Made by a program: the position numbers and the translations under genes | Part shown: one piece after another, positions 5,911 through 8,095 of the stretch | Numbering within the stretch: position 1 is the first letter of the stretch | Layout of the letters: every line of letters begins with the position of its first letter | Source of the DNA: Nocardia sp. | Lineage (GTDB): Bacteria; Actinomycetota; Actinomycetes; Mycobacteriales; Mycobacteriaceae | Reading direction: 5' to 3' | Assembly: GCA_013361595.1 (NCBI GenBank) | Contig: JABFXT010000858.1 | Location: 1 to 8,095, forward strand | Length of the DNA: 8,095 nucleotides | Notes under the pieces: generated by a model | The model's database searches: none | Seen by the model: only the letters and a program-made list of their open reading frames with translations | Told to the model about the DNA's origin: nothing

Positions 5911-7721
5911 CAATTGATCTTGACCGGCGTACCCGAGATGACGGCCGGTCCACCGGCCTTGAATTCGGCCAGGGCGTTGGCGGAAATTTTCACGCTCGGG
6001 CCGTCTGCCGCCACGCCGCCGGCGTCGACGGCGATCGAGCCGCTGCCACCGGACATCGTGATCGACCGCTTACCGTTCAGGACGATCTCGGCGGCGGTGA
6101 GCGCGAGCTCGGCGTCGGCCGCGTCGATCACCACCCCGCGCTTGCCCTCGACGAGAACTGTCCCGTCGCTGTGGATTTCGACCTTGGTACCGATCTTGTC
6201 GAGGACGAGACGCAGTTTGCCGTCCCCGGTCTCGACGGAAACGCCTTCGATCCGTCCGCTCTCGTCGAGCAGGTCGAGGCGGTGGCCGTTGCGTGAGACG
6301 AACGACCGCCGGTTGACGGCGCCGGATCCGCTGTCGATCAACGCCGGCCCCTTCGCGCTGACCGTGTCGACTCCGTTGTACAGGCCACCGAGAACGTAGG
6401 GTCTGCGCGGATCGTGCTGCTCGAAGGCGACGAGCACTTCGTCGCCGACCTCCGGGACGACGAGCGCCCCGCGCCCCTTACCGGCGCCCGACTGCAGGAC
6501 ACGGGCCCAGTCGCTGACGTAGTCCGCCGACAACCACGGGAAGGTCAAGCGGACCCTGCCCTGGTGTGCGGGATCCCGCGCGTCGCTGACCTGCGCAACG
6601 ACGACGCCCTGCCCGGCCACGCCGCCGGTGCCGGACGCGAGTCCGTACAGGCTGCGCTCCTGGCGCCCGGTCACCGACAACGAGGTGGTGTACCCGCCCG
6701 CGCCGGGTTCGTATCGATGCCGTGCCGCGGTTACCAGGTACTTCCCGTCGAATGGTTCGCCCATGTTCGCCAGGCAGATCGGAGTATCGGCGCGCAGCTT
6801 CGGGTTTCCCCGTACCACGGCGTCGACCTGGGCGAAGGAACCTCCGATGACCTCGGCGAGGGCCGTGGCCGCCGAGTCGGCCTCGGGTTGGGTGCGATAC
6901 GCGACGTCGGTGGCGACGTAGGTGGGGTCGCCGAAGGCCGCCGCGACCGTGGCAGGGGTAATGGTCGGCAGATCGGCGCTCTTCGTGTTCGCACCCGCCT
7001 CTGCGACGATCGCCTTCTTCTGCGCTACGTCCCAGCCGCGGACCTGCACCTTGGCGACCTGGTCGGCGGCTGTCACCACCGACCGGATACGGAGCAGGTC
7101 TCTCCCGAAGGTGAGGACGAGTGGATCCCGGCTGGAGGTGCCCAGCCCGGGAGGGGCGTCCGCGGCGGGCTTACGCGGCCCGAAGTCGAGTTTGTTGTCC
7201 CGAACCGCGACCTCGAAGCCGACGCGCTTGGCGAGAGCATCGAGAAACTCCCAGTCGCTCTGTCCGCACTGAGCCAGATGATCGAACACGGTGCCGGTCG
7301 ATGTCACCTCGCCGACTTCCAGACCGGCGCGACGTGCGACGGCCACGGCCGCATCCGAGGCCGTCGTCTGGGTGTAGGCCGTCGTGCGTTTACCGCGAAA
7401 GAGCCGATGAGCGCAGTCATACCCCCGGATCGTCGTAAATGTCCCCGTCCCGTCGAAATCGAGTTCGACCGCGGTGACTTCGCCGGACACCAGTGGCTGG
7501 GGAGTGTTGGCGATATCGGTCGTAACCGCGACATGCACTTTCGAACCGATTTCGACCTTCGATTGCGCAAGCAGTGTTCGGTCGGTGTCGCGGAATCGGA
7601 GGCTGAACGTATCCGGCACGCGCAGGCTCGTATCCACGATCGCGGATACGAGCAGCGCTGCGATGTTGTTCGCCAGCGGTCCGCCGTCGACCTGTACGAG
7701 GAGTCCCGAGGTCGATGTCAT
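5910..7721 (-). CDS. VgrG-like spike protein (gpD/gp27-gp5 type) of the eCIS
   Basis: A 603-residue spike protein, expected to trimerise beneath the tube and pierce the target membrane. Residues 1 to about 355 form the gpD/gp27-like base, including VFDHLAQCGQSDWEFLDALA (145-164), RVGFEVAVRDNKLDF (166-180) and FDGKYLVTAARHRYEPGAGGY (324-344). Residues about 372-450 form the gp5 OB-fold, with GRVRLTFPWLSADYVSDWAR (388-407), VVPEVGDEVLVAFEQHDPRRPYVLGGLYNG at 421-450 and conserved glycines. Residues about 470-603 are short alternating Val/Ile/Gly strands, fitting the gp5-type beta-prism needle. There is no added catalytic or toxin domain after the needle. The start is the ATG at 7721, 5 bases after the adapter stop; only a weak GGATCGG-like site precedes it. 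A TTG two codons farther upstream plus one, at 7730, would overlap that stop as TTGA and is a less likely alternative. The gene carries a 10-bp inverted repeat early in its coding region. Confidence 0.96.
   Translation of the reverse strand: MTSTSGLLVQVDGGPLANNIAALLVSAIVDTSLRVPDTFSLRFRDTDRTLLAQSKVEIGSKVHVAVTTDIANTPQPLVSGEVTAVELDFDGTGTFTTIRGYDCAHRLFRGKRTTAYTQTTASDAAVAVARRAGLEVGEVTSTGTVFDHLAQCGQSDWEFLDALAKRVGFEVAVRDNKLDFGPRKPAADAPPGLGTSSRDPLVLTFGRDLLRIRSVVTAADQVAKVQVRGWDVAQKKAIVAEAGANTKSADLPTITPATVAAAFGDPTYVATDVAYRTQPEADSAATALAEVIGGSFAQVDAVVRGNPKLRADTPICLANMGEPFDGKYLVTAARHRYEPGAGGYTTSLSVTGRQERSLYGLASGTGGVAGQGVVVAQVSDARDPAHQGRVRLTFPWLSADYVSDWARVLQSGAGKGRGALVVPEVGDEVLVAFEQHDPRRPYVLGGLYNGVDTVSAKGPALIDSGSGAVNRRSFVSRNGHRLDLLDESGRIEGVSVETGDGKLRLVLDKIGTKVEIHSDGTVLVEGKRGVVIDAADAELALTAAEIVLNGKRSITMSGGSGSIAVDAGGVAADGPSVKISANALAEFKAGGPAVISGTPVKIN
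7626..7653. repeat. Perfect 10-bp inverted repeat inside the spike gene
   Basis: GCTCGTATCC (7626-7635) and its exact complement GGATACGAGC (7644-7653) flank an 8-base loop that itself contains CGATCG. The repeat lies 69-96 bases into the spike coding sequence, within codons encoding roughly LVSAIVDTSL. On the operon transcript it could fold into a stable hairpin just past the translation start. It has no U-tract and is not a terminator. Function is unknown, and chance plus codon bias could produce it. Confidence 0.6.
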
Positions 7722-7726
7722 CGTGA

Positions 7727-8095
7727 TCAACCGATCCGGTTCAGCAGATCCGACACGCCGGGCAAGACCACCGACTGCCCGGCGGCCACTCGCATCGGGT
7801 CGTCGATACCGTTGTAGGCGGCCAGTGGTCGCCACAGCGTGGGATCTCCATACTCGTGATACGCGAGTAGCTGCAACGTGTCACCCTCGACGAGCTCATG
7901 GACCCGGCTCGGCGTAATCGCCCCCGAGGACGGATTCTGGGGGCGGGGTTCCCCCGGCATCTCCTCCAGGTTCACGGTGCAGACGGCGCGAATCGGTTTC
8001 CCGGCCGGTGAGAACAACGTGTATTTCGCGTTCACCTGGGTCACGAAGGCGTTGAAACTCGACGTACCGCCCCACGTGAGTACCACCAGCGGCGG
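7727..8095 (-). CDS. LysM-containing tube-spike adapter (Afp7-like CIS tube protein), 5' partial
   Basis: The C-terminal part of a LysM adapter; the start lies beyond the right edge. The frame stays open through base 8095, and the codons before the GTG at 8086 encode Pro-Pro-Leu. They run into VVLTWGGTSSFNAFVTQVNA, so that GTG is an internal valine and not a start. The PP(x)VVLTWG...YTLFSPAGKPIRAVCTVNLEE segment matches the C-terminal half of the eCIS tube-end domain, the family that includes Afp7 and similar phage proteins binding the last tube ring. A Pro-rich linker (PGEPRPQNPSSG) leads to a LysM fold, VHELVEGDTLQLLAYHEYGD through WRPLAAYNGIDDPMRVAAGQ to VVLPG. In these particles the LysM is thought to make protein contacts in the baseplate; peptidoglycan binding is not implied. 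The stop is 5 bases before the spike start, so both genes share a transcript. Confidence 0.93.
   Translation of the reverse strand, partial: PPLVVLTWGGTSSFNAFVTQVNAKYTLFSPAGKPIRAVCTVNLEEMPGEPRPQNPSSGAITPSRVHELVEGDTLQLLAYHEYGDPTLWRPLAAYNGIDDPMRVAAGQSVVLPGVSDLLNRIG

Noticed and set aside
7130..7147. GGCTGG/CCAGCC 6-bp inverted repeat in the spike gene
   Set aside because: Short GC-rich stems like this are common by chance in such DNA.
6414..7817. 467-codon open frame on the plus strand
   Set aside because: It is antisense to the well-supported spike gene and shows no family motif; its length follows from third-position GC bias.
8084..8086. GTG at 8086 as the start of the LysM adapter
   Set aside because: The frame continues to the window edge, and this valine sits in the middle of the conserved PP-x-VVLTWG segment.
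2667..8095. Type VI secretion system
   Set aside because: VgrG, PAAR and gp25 are shared by both systems, but a LysM adapter, a TIGR02243-type J protein and a TIGR02242-type tail protein in one operon fit eCIS and not T6SS.

Overview
The window is dense, GC-rich coding DNA with short or overlapping intergenic junctions, GTG starts and a SARP-type regulator. Together these point to a high-GC actinobacterium. A genus cannot be fixed from the sequence alone. Only about 19 bases lie outside genes. I see no RNA gene, insertion sequence, CRISPR array, attachment site, origin or convincing promoter.

Left third (bases 1-2675, plus strand): one large regulator gene whose 5' end lies beyond the left edge. 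It reads as a STAND/MalT-type NTPase, then a long helical middle, then a C-terminal OmpR-type winged helix and a BTAD domain. This puts the SARP module at the end of the protein rather than at the front.

Right two thirds (bases 2667-8095, minus strand): six tightly packed genes in transcription order from right to left. They encode a tube-end adapter with a LysM domain (5' end beyond the right edge), a VgrG/gpD-gp5 spike, a PAAR tip, a gp25-like baseplate protein, a baseplate J-like wedge protein, and a P2 gpI/TIGR02242-like tail protein. This order is the baseplate-spike section of an extracellular contractile injection system (eCIS; Afp, PVC and Streptomyces CIS relatives). Junctions are 4-bp GTGA and ATGA overlaps or gaps of 4, 5 and 10 bases, so the set is almost certainly one operon with translational coupling.

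How the parts fit: the adapter joins the inner tube to the spike trimer, the PAAR cone caps the spike, gp25 and J build the wedges that couple the baseplate to the sheath, and the gpI-like protein lies at the baseplate periphery. Sheath, tube, tape measure, AAA+ ATPase, tail fibre and cargo are not in the window; they are expected beyond the right edge or elsewhere. The regulator gene meets the operon tail to tail with a 9-bp overlap. It is a plausible but unproven controller of the particle genes.
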